Source: Phycisphaerales bacterium
GTDB lineage: Bacteria; Planctomycetota; Phycisphaerae; Phycisphaerales; UBA1924
Direction of reading: 5' to 3'
Assembly: GCA_020846975.1 (NCBI GenBank)
Contig: JADLCX010000033.1
Coordinates: forward strand, 1-34,552
DNA: 34,552 nt
A program made the translations under genes and the position numbers. This document shows, one piece after another, positions 34,196 through 34,552 of the stretch. Below the pieces are notes generated by a model, which saw only the letters and a list, made by a program, of their open reading frames with translations, did no database searches and was not told where the DNA came from. How positions within the stretch are numbered: the first letter of the stretch is position 1; each line of letters begins with the position of its first letter.

Positions 34196-34549
34196 GGGGC
34201 CGATCTGGCTATCGACCGGGCGAGTGACGCCCGGCGCTGGCGCGTCGTGGAGCATGCTGGCCACGTAAAAAGTATGCACATCAATAGTTGCCAATAACAA
34301 CTACGCTCTCGCGGCCTAATTTAGGTCGCACGATCACGAACCGACGCCCGATAGGGACGTGATCGATGACTTCGGGCTGTTCCCACAAGTGCCGCACGCG
34401 GGCTACGTGGGCGAGGAATCATCCGGGTGCTGGGCTTGACGGAAGGCTGCTCGTCGCCGTCCGTTGAGCCGAGATCAAAGGACAAGACACACGCGTAGAG
34501 GCGCCGAGCCGACCGTTCCGGCACGGGGGTTCGACTCCCCCCGGCTCCA
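34196..34549 (+). ncRNA. ssrA: Transfer-messenger RNA (tmRNA)
   Basis: This RNA of about 354 nt rescues stalled ribosomes and tags their peptides for proteolysis. The ends form the tRNA-like domain: ggggccg (34196-34202) pairs with cggctcc (34542-34548) over 7 bp including one G-U, with discriminator A at 34549. The T arm ggggg-ttcgact-ccccc stands just before the 3' end. The 5' part matches the conserved tmRNA start, with atcgac in the D-like loop. The segment gtaaaaagt then caatagt precedes the tag as in other bacteria. CCA is not encoded (att follows). A TAGAAT at 34169-34174 could be the -10 element, which leaves a short leader for RNase P. The gene starts 57 nt after the previous stop. 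Confidence 0.95.
34290..34319 (+). other. tmRNA tag reading frame (ANNNYALAA)
   Basis: The resume codon gcc at 34290 follows caatagtt. The frame reads Ala-Asn-Asn-Asn-Tyr-Ala-Leu-Ala-Ala and ends at taa (34317-34319). The YALAA end is the usual degron read by ClpXP/ClpAP. Confidence 0.92.
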
Positions 34550-34552
34550 TTC

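Noticed and set aside
34321..34524. Short - strand ORF at the window end
   Set aside because: It lies entirely inside the tmRNA gene.
1..34552. CRISPR array, insertion sequence or prophage
   Set aside because: No spaced direct repeats outside coding dockerin motifs, no transposase or integrase, and no phage genes seen.

Overview
The window is high-GC DNA that I attribute to a planctomycete, most likely class Phycisphaerae. The main clue is four secreted proteins that end in paired copies of a short dockerin-like motif (V-x-V-Q-D-I-F-D-F-L-x-x-Y-F) with a cysteine at or within a residue or two of the C terminus. This is the module NCBI calls the GC-type dockerin, typical of Phycisphaerales. 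A PEP-CTERM-like tail with a poly-Arg end, and a tmRNA without an encoded CCA, agree with this. The assignment is inferred from the sequence alone.

Layout. (1) 1-224: 3' end of a dockerin-bearing secreted protein, closed by a strong hairpin terminator. (2) 466-6374, + strand: a tight operon of ThuA-like protein, Gfo/Idh/MocA oxidoreductase, M24-fold protein lacking its Asp metal ligands, GH65 phosphorylase and beta-phosphoglucomutase. (3) 6388-11406, - strand: an MGH1/GH63-like (alpha/alpha)6 glycosidase preceded by a large secreted HExxH protein. (4) 11499-18224, + strand: a sugar ABC importer operon. Its first gene fuses a solute-binding protein to a MalF-type permease; then come a MalG-type permease, a coupled 58-codon micro-ORF, a second MalF/MalG pair and a free solute-binding protein. 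No ATPase is encoded. (5) 18262-26544, - strand: small membrane-anchored protein, GH38-like alpha-mannosidase relative, GH2 glycosidase, ribokinase-family kinase, second Gfo/Idh/MocA oxidoreductase. (6) 26931-34138, + strand: a run of exported proteins (an HxxxH protein with Ig and dockerin domains, a PEP-CTERM protein, a triple beta-sandwich dockerin protein, a six-repeat propeller-like dockerin protein). It includes an 1.1 kb stretch with no convincing gene. (7) 34196-34549: ssrA (tmRNA), with tag ANNNYALAA.

How the genes fit together (inference). Blocks 2-5 look like one glycan or glycoside utilisation locus. Glycosidases (GH2, GH38-like, MGH1-like) would release sugars and the ABC system would import oligosaccharides. 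GH65 would phosphorolyse an alpha-glucoside to beta-glucose 1-phosphate, which beta-phosphoglucomutase sends to glycolysis. ThuA plus Gfo/Idh/MocA proteins would handle sugars by oxidation, as in the ThuA/ThuB 3-keto-disaccharide route. The ribokinase-family protein would phosphorylate a free sugar. The natural substrate cannot be read from the sequence.

The most unusual items are the solute-binding-protein/permease fusion, the micro-ORF wired between two transporter genes by stop/start overlaps at both ends, two large exported proteins sharing an HxxxHxxE signature (one with and one without the catalytic Glu), and two sugar-locus enzymes with altered catalytic or metal residues (M24 and GH38-like).
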